Source: Nephromyces sp. MM_2019
Taxonomy: Eukaryota > Apicomplexa > Aconoidasida > Nephromycida
DNA: 64,000 nt
NCBI GenBank assembly: GCA_015657535.1
Contig: JADHZB010000822.1
Location: 1-64,000 of the forward strand
Direction of reading: 5' to 3'
A model generated the notes under the pieces. The model worked only from the letters and a program-made list of their open reading frames with translations. It ran no database searches and was not told the DNA's origin. Made by a program: the position numbers and the translations under genes. Of the stretch, positions 30,314 to 43,291 are shown in pieces; position 1 is the stretch's first letter; every line of letters starts with the position of its first letter.

Positions 30314-32117
30314 TTATGTTATCAAACCTGATGTCAGAAAAAAGTTATTTCGAACTTCTGGTACATTTTTAATTTCTTTTTGAAAATAGAGTATGAGGTA
30401 GCCACCTAAACAAGTGTCTGAGAGCCATTGTGAATCAAATTTGACTAAAGAATCAGTTAAATTCGGTAATTTTAAATAAACCTTCTTTATAAATTGGAAA
30501 TCGTATCAATTTATCCAGTGATTCCAGATCCCATGAAGCATGGCAGGTACCTATAGCGTCTGTACGAAAGTTTGTCTGGTAAAATGTGAAAGATTTAAGT
30601 TTTGAACCAAGTTACCTCTTAGTATTTCACACATTGTGTTAGTAATTAATATGTAAAGAAAGAAATTAAATAAAGAGTGCTCATGATTTATTTTATACAT
30701 GAAAATTACATCAGAAGTTGTGAATTTTATTTGAGATGAAATGATTGTTTAGATAAAACACAAAGTAGTTTTTTACAAGTGAATTGATTAGAACTAAAAT
30801 AAAATTTGCAGTTATTTATGTAAAAACTAGTCTTCAGGATAGTTTAGAATAAATACTATTTGTGGTGACACTTAAGGGGAAAAAGTTACAATTGGTTGAG
30901 CATCCTTAGAGTAAAGTGCTCTGACTTGTCTTAAGTTGTGTGTGCAGGAAAATTTGTGAAAAAAGTTACATTATTTTTATCAAGCAGCTCAAGTTTCGGG
31001 TAGATGATAAGTTACCTTTTCAAAAACTTTCAACTCGAGTTTTCCATTTTCCTCATAATCAATGAATTTCCGTACTGTGAGGCGGTTTTTATTATCACAA
31101 AATTTAATTTTAATATGCTTAATTCATTATGTATAAAAACTTTGTTGCTCAATTATTTCTAAGTCGTTAATCACAACTTATAGTTTGTGATTTTACCTCC
31201 TTTGAAATCACAAATTAAATTCCCAATCTCGGACAAATATGACTGAAACCATTCACCTGATTCCCTAGAGAGACGTATTACATGTGAAATTATTTTACTA
31301 CATAAATATATATATATATATATATATTAAAGCATGTTTATTCATTTACTTTATTCTACGCTAATACTCGAAGAATTTTCAACTTTCTGTATTTTTATTG
31401 ATTACTTGAAAGTTTTAACGTTACACAAAGTTTAGTAAACTCTTTCGGAGTATATACAGTCGATTTATTAGTGACTTTAGTATAAAAGCTCTATTATATA
31501 AACTACAATTTATTAATTTACTTAATGTGCAACTAATATGAAACACAAATTAACTACTGAATTCACCCAGTAAATCCTAAAATTGAGAACCGCCCTAAAT
31601 TACTATCATTTATGCCTAAGCTCAAATTTTCCAGTCGTACAGCATGGATTGCCATTCTATAATTCATGGACTTTTTCTCCTGAAAGCACGCCAAAACGAG
31701 CATATATTATAAGAGATTGAACTAAACAACGAAAAGAGTAGAAAATGTTAAAGCAAAAGTAAGACAAGGCCACTCAAAACATCAACGATTATTAATTATA
31801 ACCTAAACAATAGAAAAAATAAGATACTCTTACTTTTGGGACACATTTTCCCTCTGGATTATGAATTTTTCTATCTTCATCTGAAATCACATATCATAAA
31901 ATCATTACAACCTCTAACAAGTTGATATTGTAAAGTAGTTTCAAGAAATAAAAAATACATCTGAAACGATACGTTAATAAAATTCTATATCTGAAAGAAA
32001 TGATACTATATCAAGAATGTTGTAAAAATATGACTAAATCATCCCTAATAAGCTGCTAACACTAAAAGTTCGAACTGGCTAAAATTTTATGTTAATTATA
32101 CCTATAATATTATCCAT
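30314..32117 (-). CDS. Small C2-like domain protein, 175 aa
   Basis: Seven exons that no single reading frame reveals: 32102-32117, 31834-31880, 31567-31679, 31197-31264, 31016-31074, 30482-30575 and 30314-30444. All phases agree and the sum is 528 bases. The start ATG at 32117 sits in a 16-base exon. The protein begins MDNIIDEDRK. A likely beta strand MAIHAVRLENLSLG is followed by GRFSILGFTG, then GKLELKVFEKTNFRTDAIGT, which resembles the strand-loop-strand pattern of C2 domains. The usual Asp clusters for calcium are not evident. I do not recognise a named family, and the C2 call is pattern-based. A C2 fold would bind membrane or a protein partner. Confidence 0.6.
31301..31327. repeat. (TA)n tract inside an intron
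   Basis: Perfect or near-perfect TA dinucleotide run in the third intron of the C2-like gene. It is one of few such tracts in the central region. Confidence 0.8.
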
Positions 32118-33061
32118 GTTTTTAATCAATATATTGCTTGATAATTTAATTTTCAAATTTGGAAACTATTCTTAAATTATCAACGTATATGTAGAATTCG
32201 ATGCTTTTTTTGGCAACTTTCGTGTTCTTGAAATGCTTTTATGTCTTGCCTGATTTTTATAAAAAGGCTCATCTTTTAATAAACTTATTATTTCCAAAAC
32301 ATTTTATTTTAAGTTTTATATCTGATAAAATTTTGAAAAGGACTTGCATAACTTATCGATATATTAAAAATTGTTTGCTTTGAAAAATTAGTTATATGCT
32401 CTAGTTTTAATAAAATAAAATAGGCTCAGGTGGTATTTCAAACTAGTGAAAGTTTTTGTATTTTATAACTAAAAAAGTTTTCAAGGATTTGCTAGGATTA
32501 GAGTGCAAAAGCTAGCAATTCTGGCATGAAAAGTAAATAAAAATAATTTCAATATAAAAGCCTAAAGTTTATATGCTCTTAAGCTTGATATCAATTGTTC
32601 ATACGAAATGTCAATATTCTTGAATAATAAATTAGTGCATTTTCAAAGTTTGAGAAAATCTTAAAACAATGATTTGAATAACTCATGTAATATATTGTTA
32701 ATAAATGTAATTGTTGGTTTCAGAGTAAATCTCAAACTACTTTGATAAAATTTTATAATATACAGAAAAAATACCTTTTGAAATGATTTCATCTAATCTA
32801 TAGTTGACTTATAGTTAATTTAAATTCTCATTCTGATGATGTTTTATATAAAGCAATTTTAGCTGAGTTATAAAAATTTAGAATTAATTATCCGAGGTTT
32901 TGTAATCTCAAAATTGAATTAATAAATATTTATTTGGCTTTAAACTTTGACTGAATGTTATAGTCAAAATATTTTGAATAAATAAACGGTTACTTATGAT
33001 TTCCTAATAGCTTGATAGCCTACACTTAGTCTCCAGATAAATTTGTCTATGGATTTTTAGT
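32118..33061. other. Spacer between the C2-like and PurN genes
   Basis: About 940 bases, AT-rich. It holds the PurN 3' UTR and the C2-like promoter. The frame at 32201-32383 is not supported. Confidence 0.5.
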
Positions 33062-34473
33062 CTACTTATCCTCAATATTATGTGTTGTTATCAGGCTATT
33101 TGGGTCATTACCATCCCAAGAAATGTCACCATTTACAACCAAGTTTATAGCTTTACTATAGATTTCGTGTTCCACCTATGAAATCAGGAAATATCGACAT
33201 TTTCTATATGAATTGATAATAATATAATAACTTTGTATTTAATTACTTTGTTAACGCGACTAGATAATGTTTCTGGTGTATCATTGGCTTCTATTGGTAC
33301 TGGTTTGAAATAAATTTTGGGGCCATCATCATAAATGTCAGTGACATAGTGAATAGTAACCCCACTGCATTTTATCTGATTAGAGTTAAAAACAAATAAT
33401 TAATGTGATTTATTCTCATTTATAAACTATTGTGAGCATCTGAATAATATAAGCCAATATTTTCTTACTTGGCCTTTTTTATACTCTTCAATAACCTTTT
33501 TATGAACATTTAGGCCAAACATTCCATGCCCACCAAATCTAGTAATTTATTATTACATTAAAAAGATTATGTTTATACTAATATGAAAAGCAATCTTGCC
33601 AATAATCTACATGAAAACTTAATAAAATGTATAGAATGCTAGTATTCGTGATTATTCTTTGAAATTCTTGTTTTTCTTCAATCATATATTTTTAACATCT
33701 CATTGAGGATACAAATACAATAATATTAAATAGATTAATTATTATATGTTGGATATAGGATGGATCATACTCAGGTAAAGGTCCAGGATGAATATTTATG
33801 GTAGTAGTTGGGTCAAGACCATCCTTTGCTGTAGTTGGCTGTGCCATAGGAACCAATTTTAGCCAACCACAAAGTATGGTGTACTTTGCATTGTATTTGG
33901 ATATATAAGATCGATAAGTTTCCAAGTTGAAAGGTTTTTTAAAGTGTTCGAAGGGGACTCCCAGTTTAAGCGCTCTCTAATTTTAAAAATAGTGAAAATA
34001 TTAGAATTTTAAGCGTAATATGAACAATACGAGATAAAATTGTAGGTTAGATCTATCTTAATTTAGCCATAAGTGTAACAAATGGCTTGAAAATATACTT
34101 AGTTAAGGGGTAGATATTCTCAAGATTTGTTCTAAAAAATCTCAAAGGAAACGTATTCAGTTTGGTTATATTAAATGAAATCAAAGGAATTAATTAATTA
34201 TGAGACTTCATATAAGCTTCATGTAGTATTGCATATTGTGAAAGTAAGCTAGCCATTAGTATAATATTGTAGTGAGGGATTTTAACTAAAAATTGAATTA
34301 AAAATCATATTTACTTGATAAACACCTCCAGATGGCCAGTTAGAAACAACTGCAGTTACCTCAGCTTTTAGTTCACCAGTTTTTGATTTGTAGACCAAGT
34401 CTTCAAATCCTGAACCACCCCCATCCTTCGTACCAGATGCAAAAACGATAATCTTGGGGACTTCTGTTAGCAT
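33062..34473 (-). CDS. purN: Phosphoribosylglycinamide formyltransferase (GAR transformylase), 225 aa
   Basis: Transfers a formyl group from 10-formyltetrahydrofolate to GAR, the third step of de novo purine synthesis. Five exons, 34315-34473, 33771-33976, 33469-33538, 33247-33375 and 33062-33175, join in frame. Residues 6-55 form the nucleotide-binding start (PKIIVFASGTKDGGGSG, then VVSNWPSGG). The active-site block TTINIHPGPLPEFGGHGMFG gives the catalytic Asn and His. VTIHYVTDIYDDGPKI gives the catalytic Asp. Length matches bacterial PurN and the C-terminal domain of animal GART. It is a stand-alone enzyme, not fused to GARS/AIRS. No targeting peptide is obvious, so it is probably cytosolic. 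Spliceosomal introns show it is a host gene, not bacterial contamination. A related formyltransferase with another substrate is possible but less likely. Confidence 0.87.
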
Positions 34474-35138
34474 TGTAATGCAACTTTTAAAAAGGATCAG
34501 TACGTTATGTATTTATGTCTTTTGTTTGGTTTTACTAATTCTTGATCTGTTTGAATAGAATAAGGGTGGCGATATGGTCCGTGAAGTGTTATAGCATTGA
34601 TATCAAGTGATTGAGTTTGTATAACTTATAATTTATTTATAGTTTTTCTTGGATATAAAAAATTAATTAAATCACAAGGGAGTAGATATTCGTGAAAATA
34701 AATTATATAAAAGGAAAAATCTGAAGATAAAATAGATAACTGTAACTCGAGTATAGGATTATTAAAAGTAAAATTTGTTATAATTTGTAGGACCATAACC
34801 ACCTGAGGAACAATTGACTAAATGCTACTTGTAAGTAGATATCTCGTATTATAACCAAGTTAATGCTCACAGTATGGGATATATTTTCTAGTTTCATTAT
34901 TATACATTTTAGTATGTATTTATACTAAAACCAATAATATCTCCATATCTCAAAAATCTATTCATAACATATTATACAATTATTATACTATGCCTGTGTA
35001 ACTAAGCTTTTATGTGATATCACAGCCACGCAATTCCTTAATTCCACTCAAAAGAAGGCTACGCTTGTATATATGAATACATTTTATCTATGTAATTGAC
35101 ATCTACTTTGGTATATATTGCGTTCCCTGACAACTACA
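34474..35138. other. Divergent promoter region of PurN and TAF2
   Basis: 665 AT-rich bases between divergent genes. No identifiable element. Composition becomes slightly less AT-rich just before 35139. Confidence 0.5.
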
Positions 35139-38100
35139 ATGGCTAGTATAATAAACTTAGTTTATCAGGAGATACACTGTCGTATTAATTTTTATCATCG
35201 ATTTATTACTGGTAACTCGGGTATGATTTTTTATTATGACACATCGAGCCCAGACACCATAGACAATGTCATACAATTGCCTATAGAAATACCTACAAAA
35301 ACTAACTGTACAATTAAAAGGGTATGTTTTAATAATCAACTTATAAATTGGAGGCCTTATTCTCCAAATGAAAATGATCAATACACCAAACCTCACGGCA
35401 GTGCTACTCTAGATTCTTCTGATAAAACTTTATATATACACTGTAGAGAGGATTTACACATTAATAACCAATACCAAATCTCAAGTAACAAACTTTCCAA
35501 TGAGAATACTGCTGTTGGGAACGGTTTTCAGATCAATAATAGCGCCTATAACTATAAAAATTCAACTTCACAAAACAAATTTACTCCTCTTGATAGGCAG
35601 GAGGAATCAAGGCAGCAACAGGAGCAATCAGAGATCCCATGTTATCTACCCGATGATAACAGGGACCTGTTAAGTTACGACTTAATGAATCATATTTACA
35701 ATGATCAAAACGTAATACATGATATCATTATATTGGAGATTCCGGTATCTCAAGCATCTTATAAACCTATAATGACTAGTAGAAAAAGGAAAACAAAAAG
35801 GCATAGGGTCGAACAGAATTTTAGGTCTACCTTGAGGATAAGCATAGAATTTCAACTTAAAATTGATAATAAAGATTGTACACCTCTATTTATTAATGAG
35901 CAGTGGAGTAAAAACTTAAATGGTATTTATAATCAGTATCAAGTTTTAATACAATCACAACCTTTAGAAAATTCTATACCCTGGTTTCCAACTATTCCTT
36001 GCTTTGCTTATAATCGCTCTCTTTGCCACTGGAAATGTAAATACGAAGTACCAAAAGGCTTGTTCGCTGTAGGCCCTGGTAGAATTATCGACAGAATTTC
36101 TAATGAAGGTGACGAATATGAAATGTTCGTTTATAGTTCCAGGACATCTGTTGAAAAGCTACAGCCCAATGAAATATGCCTTTTTGTGGGTAACTTCGAA
36201 TGCATATCTGGAAATGAAGGGACTCAGTACCCGATAATAGATTCAAAAGGTGACAATAATATGGACAATACTTCTTCTGCTCCATATAATGAAAAGGTTA
36301 GCCAAAATGCAGATAAAAACAATGAGGACCAAGAAGAGCTTGAGGATGCCTTAGAGTCTAGCGAAGATGAAAAATCAATGATAACACATATCAGCACGAC
36401 CCCTAGTCAGGTTCCCGCAGCAAGCGTAATTTCGAAAAAAAGCAATACTCAAAACCGCCCTAACACCTTAGAAGTAGGGAAAAATGTACAGGATTCCCAG
36501 GAAGGTAACAAGAGGAATAAAACAAGTGCTACTAAATACAGAAAAGCTCCTCATGTCAGCCTCCTGACTCTAAAAGGCTTTGAAGAGATGCTCGATATTT
36601 CATCCGCTGGAGTTGCCTTATGCTTAAAGTCTTATGAGCACTTTTTGCACAAGAATTACCCTTATGATAACCTAACCCTACTATTTATACCTTTTATCCG
36701 AGGATACACTATGGAAAGATATCTCCCTCAAGCCAACCTTAACCAATCAGGAGGCCTCAGTGGCAGTCTCAAGCTAATTTCAGATACCAACTTGATTTAT
36801 GGATCAATCAAACCAATGGAATCTTCTATTCCTATTATGAAATCTATAAATTATGGTTCTACTATAATTTTACCTTTGGACACATTACATACAGCTGGAG
36901 AGCTCTATTATGATGAACGATGCATCGAGTCCAGGATTTTAATTGCTGAAGCCATTGCAAGCCTTTGGACACCTTCTATAGCCCAACTTTCACATTTTAG
37001 GGCAAACGAAAGCCTTTATATGTCAATAGCATTTCGAAAGTTTTTGGCTGATCAGTATATTGAATCTAATTTTGGATCCGTTGAACTAAACATACGGCGT
37101 TGGGAAAGAATCCAAAGATACACACACCTTGTTGAATCTGGCGAAGAAATCTTCCCATTACACGTCTCAAATTCAGTAGTACCTATAAAATCTTTAGTTT
37201 ATTCGGAATGCTACAATTTGAAGTCTGCTACACTATTTCCAGCTGTTGAGAGATTCTTTTCAAACTATGTATTCCTCCCAGACAATTTTTTTATACTAAT
37301 TATGAGGGCTTACGCTAATTTATCCTCAAAGAGACAAAGAAAAGGATTGTATCTCAGTAGCGAGGAATTTTGGCAGAAAATGCTTCATGAGTGCCTCAGA
37401 AAGTATATAAAAGATTGGAATAGTAAACCGCAAAATAAGACCATGGATCGACAAATCCAATTAGACAAAAAACTTATTGATTCGGATGAGATATTAAAAC
37501 ACCATGAACCATTGCGCCTTCTTTTCAATGACTGGGAGGCTTTTCATCAGGCTTATATTGCTGGTATGGGTTGTTGCCAGATTAATATAGGCTGTATTGT
37601 TCAACTACAAAGGAAAGGGACTTCTATGGACCACTTTGGGTTCTATGTAGATCAACAGCCTTTAGAGCCACCTATGAGAATAGAAGATGATAGTGGGTCT
37701 TCATATTTTGCATCCGATCTAGCTGGCAGAAGTGTTTTCAACTTTTGGCTAGCTTGCCACATTTACCACCAAAAAATGCAAGACATGGATATAGATGGTG
37801 CTAAGGCTCACAAAGGAGCATGGGAAACTCTGACCTCAATGTTTACTTCTCCATCAGACCCTGAGCAAGTTGATCTTGATTTATCTTATATGAAGGACAC
37901 ATTGAAGATTCAACAGAGCGCTTATGACCCTATTGATGCCTTTGGTAGAGATGGCAATTTTGTATTAGGTTTTGGCTATGTAGGCACTCTTAACCATGAA
38001 ATATGTATTGGTTATGGTGAACTTTGGAATCATGTGAAGTCTCTCCAATCCAAATTTAAACTAAATTTAAGCCAATATAGTGAAAAATGCTTGGATAGCA

Positions 38101-41100
38101 AAAAATTCACTTGGACTCCTGTAGATGAAGGATTTCCGGTTGCGACAAATGGAGGCATGGCGTATTGGCATCTTCTCCTTTGTCAATACTACAACTTGAG
38201 AAAGTCTTATCAATCTTTTGAAACCCTACCAGCACAATTTAGTAAATTAACTCCATCTTATACCCACAACAAATCAGCTGGCTTCGGTAAATATTGGCCT
38301 GGAATCCTAAAGCTTCAAATTGTTGAGGACGATGGATTCCGAGAAGAGGTTAGGAGGTTCAGGGATGGGATTTTGCCCCTCAGATTCAATGTGGACCCTC
38401 GGTCTGAAAGAGGACGTAAAAAGGTTGCTTTAAAAGGTGACAAACCCGTTGCAAATGATAGCACTGAAGTAGGTGTGATTGAGCCTGATTATTCTCTCTA
38501 TAATGAACCAAGCAGCCAGCGTAGTCTTCAATTCATTGGCGAATCCACTGATAATGATAGGAATTTAATAGAGGTCTTAAAAAAGGTAGTTGTTGACTCA
38601 CACCCTGAGTACCTCAAATTAGATAATCGTTCATTAGTAGCAAAAGTTTGTAGTAAATCAAAATTACCTATCCTTTGGATAAGAGTCGACCCTGATCTTC
38701 ATTGGATTGCAAGGTAAATTTCTTTTAATTTTCATTTTTTATTATAATTTTATAATTTTTTATTAATTTATCTTATTTAATCAGATTCCGACGCTCACAA
38801 AGCTTGAGTATGTGGGAGCAACAGTTACTGAATGATAACAATCCTACCTCGCAACTCGAAGCTGCAACAGCTATAGCATATCTCTATCCTTCAGATACTG
38901 ACCAAACTGAAAGTGTATTTATAAGATGCACTGTAGATATAATCTCAAAAGCTATTAGACAACATCGATGGCATCCTAGTATCCGGTACCATTTATTAAT
39001 TTTACATCCCATTTCTTGATTATATCAGTATATATCATTTTATCTTCCCAGATCTCGATGTATTTATTCACTGGCAATACTTCACAATCGTCTTCCTCAA
39101 GAATCTTCACTAGTTGTTAGCGTCTTCCAAAACTATATTAATGATTTTCACGCCATCTCCGATATCGACCCACCCTTGATGAATAAACAAATACCATCCG
39201 AAATGCGATTTTTGTGCCACTTTTACTGCGCAGCATCAATGCTTCGTAATCAGCATGGAGTGTAAGCCATTTACTTTAACAATTAAAATTTCAATTTAAG
39301 CAGAGAATATAGAATCCTAAATGATTAACTTCCAAAAGGAAATCAACTCCCTTTTTGAATTATTTCATATATGCTTTTCAATTCTTAAAATTAAAATGAA
39401 TACCTATTTTTCACAGTTCACCTCCAGATATTATTCATTTACTATTGAGACCATTGAGGGTGAGTCTTGAAGTAGAACACAAAGCGGACTATCTCAACTT
39501 CTGCTCTAAACTCATAAGTCATTTAGGGAATCTTCGTTTTAACTATTTATTACAACCACATCAAAGTGAACTTAAGCATCCGTATTTCAAATTTTTAAGA
39601 GATATAAGAACACCTTTTTGTGACCGCTGGGTTCGATTCATAAATTCTGATGACATTAAAAGTAGTGATGAGGAATGGTATGAACCTGATAACAACGAAA
39701 ATTCCAAGTCTACACATAACGATCGAGACGCTACTTCCATTAACAAATTCATAAATAACGAACTTGAGATGGTTTGGTTAAATATATGGAGATTTTTTCG
39801 GTTAGATTGCGTTCCATATTTAAGCAGTCGTGGAAAAGTAAGCAATTTACTCATCTTTAAATCGAAAAATATTATTATCAAAACTACTAAATTATTGATA
39901 TTCACAATCTCATTCGACTTATTAAATTTTTATTTATCCAGCGCATTGCAAGCAGTACTATACACGTCTTATCGAATAATATTGCACTACTGGATATAGC
40001 AAGATCAAAATTATTGGATGAATCTGAATACATGACACCATTTGACTTTATGCTATTCTTACCTCTTCCAACACATTTATATGCCGAGAGTGAGCTGACA
40101 GGAGCATCAGAGTTACACAGAGCCTATTTTGACCCTTCTGTGAGCTTTCATTTAGCTAACTAGTTCCGTATTTCTTATTAAATTATTTGACTTCATAAGG
40201 CTGATTTTTCCTCTTAATACAAAAAATTGCCACTACCCCTAATTTTTAATACTTTCAACAGGTACATAAGCAGGCTCTGTATTCAATACTATATTTATGT
40301 TGTACCGGAAGTCTCAAAATATTCAAACTTAGATCTCAAAAACTCGAAAATAATCAACAAAACCAAGGACAAGCTAAGAAATATTTTTTCAGATCAATTT
40401 TTACAAATGAAAAAGATCAATCCTCATCCTTTCTAACCGGATCGGGTATTCTCACTGCTATTGAACTTGCATCTGAAATTGAAAAATTGACTTTTGATAC
40501 TGATTGGGCATTTTCTCAAAGCATTTGGGAAGTTTTTTTTGAATGTCTTCAAGGTTTGTGCAACTAACTTTATGGTTAAACCAATCTCAAAATATATGTC
40601 ATTTGATTCAGCCATAAAATACACCTTTCCACCAGCTCTATTGCCATTTTCATCATCTATCAAGGACATACTTAGTATTTCAAACAACCTTAAAGAAAGA
40701 TTCAGTAAGTTCTTGTTATCTTTTGCATGCATATTATACCATGATTTATAGTTTAATGCACCTATATTTATTAGGATATTCCTCAACGATTATTCCTAAT
40801 AGAATAATTGGGAAGGATATTATAGTTTTGGGACATATTGATGGTGATTATTCACTCAACTATTGGGTTGAAATGCTCGAATATTCTAAACTAGTTGTAA
40901 GTACATGCTGTAGTACACTATGGAAAGAACTTACAAGGATAACACGAACTTGGGATGCTGTGTCTGATATAAGAACATATTATATCCGTTCAATATACTC
41001 GATACTGTTTGGATATGGTGATCCTACTCCTAACATAAAAAGGTCTTTAGCTATAAAGCCATTGCAAACCGGGTAGACAATTACATTATATTTTACAAGA

Positions 41101-41787
41101 GTGTGATATCATTAATCTAAATTTAAACTCCCAGATGGAAAAAATTATTACACATGGGTGTTAAGATGAAGCAGATTTGTATCTTCAAACAGAAATATAT
41201 TGAACGAGAGTTAGTTTTGAATGCTTCGAATATTTTACGCTATTGAATAAGCAGCATCCCGATGTAATAACAATTCAGGCTTCCCTATGACTGGATTGAT
41301 TTGTCACATGATGCAGTCATTTCCTTGTGTGATATGCCTGAAGCAAAATTCTTTTTAGATGATCCTGAATCAATCATTGAAAACTACAGGTTCGAGCTAT
41401 ACTCGACAAAATTAGACATTATTTAATTTAATTCATCATTTAATTCATAGATCTTACATCAAAGAACCAATCTGGCTTAGAAAAGTTGAAGCCAAAGCTA
41501 GAAATAGGATTTATAAGTGAGTACTCAATTTTGAAAACAAATATTATGAGGTATTCTATAGACTTTATCCTATTGAACTCAGAATGGCAATGGAACTTAA
41601 AAGTGACATTTCAAAAATTTTTCGCAATGCAAGAGAAATTCTCAACCATCTACCAAATATAGAAAAGCTTTCATTTGATTGGCAATCTATGAAAAAGGAT
41701 TGCCAAGTACTAGAAGAGACATTCGAAAGCTTATGGCCAGTTATCAGCCGCTCTTTTCAAGCTCATGAAAAACGAAAGCTAGTTTAG
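35139..41787 (+). CDS. TAF2: TFIID subunit TAF2 with C-terminal bromodomain-like region, 1889 aa
   Basis: TAF2 is the M1-peptidase-like subunit of TFIID that contacts the core promoter. Eleven exons: 35139-38713, 38785-38985, 39052-39261, 39417-39837, 39942-40139, 40262-40553, 40612-40704, 40775-41072, 41279-41389, 41451-41516 and 41583-41787. The start is ATG 35139. Residues 1-350 are beta-rich, with a disordered insert at about 130-170. An acidic Ser/Glu linker lies at about 390-490. From about 490 to 650 comes the peptidase-like domain, where ILIAEAIASLW stands where active enzymes have HEXXH, so it should be inactive. WIRVDPDLHWIARFRRSQSL and QLEAATAIA across the first splice are strong TAF2 hallmarks. 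The end holds IENYRSYIKEPIWLRKVEAK and SDISKIFRNAREIL, like a bromodomain. The long size is partly due to inserts. Confidence 0.9.
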
Positions 41788-41964
41788 AAGCAAAGACTTT
41801 TTTTTGAAGTTTGATATGAATTAACAATTTTGAGCATTGTAAATTACAATTAACTTATTATTTATAATCAACTTGAGAACTATTACGAAAGCATCATTTA
41901 GAACGCTGCGAGATCAATTGAAACTCAAGAAATTATTTTAATATAAATGTTTTTCAAGACAAAG

Positions 41965-43291
41965 TCAATCTTTAAAGTATACACTATAAAGTACCCTGTT
42001 ACCTAATTTTAACATTTCTTTTCGGCAGTCTTCACTGATAATTTCTTGTACTATGTGTGGATAGCTTGAAAGCAATGCCTTACATTGCTCGTTTGTGAAA
42101 TAACTATTATAACTAGGTCTATTTTTAAAACTCTCTAAACATTGAAATTTTTCTTTATTATATTGCTCTTTTAAAAATTTCTGTAGATTGTGAGGTACAG
42201 GGAGTAATAAATACCCAAAAGGTAACTTTCGTATTGGATACCAATCTGTAGGTGGGTATTTGGAAAACACATGGAAGTCATCAGGTTTGACTAACGATTG
42301 ATTGTCACCATCATAGGCGTCGTGGCACTCATCTATGTGGAAATTACAAAAGGCCACCTCGATTCTCAACCAACTATCCTTCAGGCTGATTGCTTTTCTC
42401 GAGCTGATGACTTGGCTCATAGAAACCTGTAAATATATTAACAGCTTATTGAAAAATAAAGTTTTTGAAAAATTGTTTAATTTAAAAAATTAAATTTTAA
42501 TATACACCCATGATTAGTCAATCTTATAGATTAGTTACTTCTAGTTTGAAATTTGATTCTTTAATTAACCGGAGAAAATTATTATTTTCAGAAATAGCTT
42601 TGATAAGAGATGCTTTATGAACGATCACAAAATCATTAATGTTATCCAAAACTTCATGATCCCAAGCGTCAACAATAATTTCGATCTCTTTTTCCCATGG
42701 CAGCTGATTGTGGAACAAGTAAGCTCCAATAGCAGTTTTCCCAGATATTATATACTTAATATCCATAAATTCAAGTACTTTATCAACAATTTCAATAAAA
42801 CTTATTATATTGTTATACTGATTATTATCTATTGTTCTATGTAAACGCGTATCATTCGAAAAGTATATTCTAATATAGCTATCTCTGATCCTATCATACT
42901 TCGAATCCACCAATCTGTGATTGTAATAAAATTTTACACCAGTATCAGCTTTTTCACAGTAGCTCTTATCCCTAATTGCCCCTAAAGCTTTGGAATTATA
43001 CTTTGCAAGAGATACAACATACGGCTCTAAATTTATATAATTAGCAAAAATTAGAATTGAAGAAATTGAGAAAAAACCCAAAAATCCAATTAGATAGTAC
43101 TTTCGAAGTTGTTTAAGTTTATAATATTGCAGTCGAAGCCCATGATAACCTTTGGAGAGATCAAATTGAGTCTTTTTCAATTTTATAGTCGTATTTTCGT
43201 TTGAATTACAATCTTCAGTTGCCTGGATGAGTGGTAATTCTGAGGTATGCCTCAATTTATAAAATTCCGAATGAGCTGAAATGAAATTCAT
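41965..43291 (-). CDS. LicD/fukutin-like type II membrane protein, 404 aa
   Basis: LicD-type proteins are nucleotidyl- or phospho-sugar-transferases that decorate glycans; fukutin and FKRP are animal members that act in the Golgi. Exons 42539-43291 and 41965-42426 join in phase 0 (GAA to GTT). One hydrophobic segment at about residues 65-87 (YYLIGFLGFFSISSILIFAN) predicts a type II anchor with a lumenal C-terminus. The LicD core is recognisable: YIISGKTAIGAYLFHNQLPW, then EKEIEI in place of the usual DxD-type acidic cluster. Near the end, DWYPIRKLPFGYLLLPVPHN fits the conserved block seen in fukutin-type proteins. Only Glu remains at the metal-binding positions, so activity is uncertain. It converges on TAF2 with 177 bases between stops. 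Confidence 0.65.
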
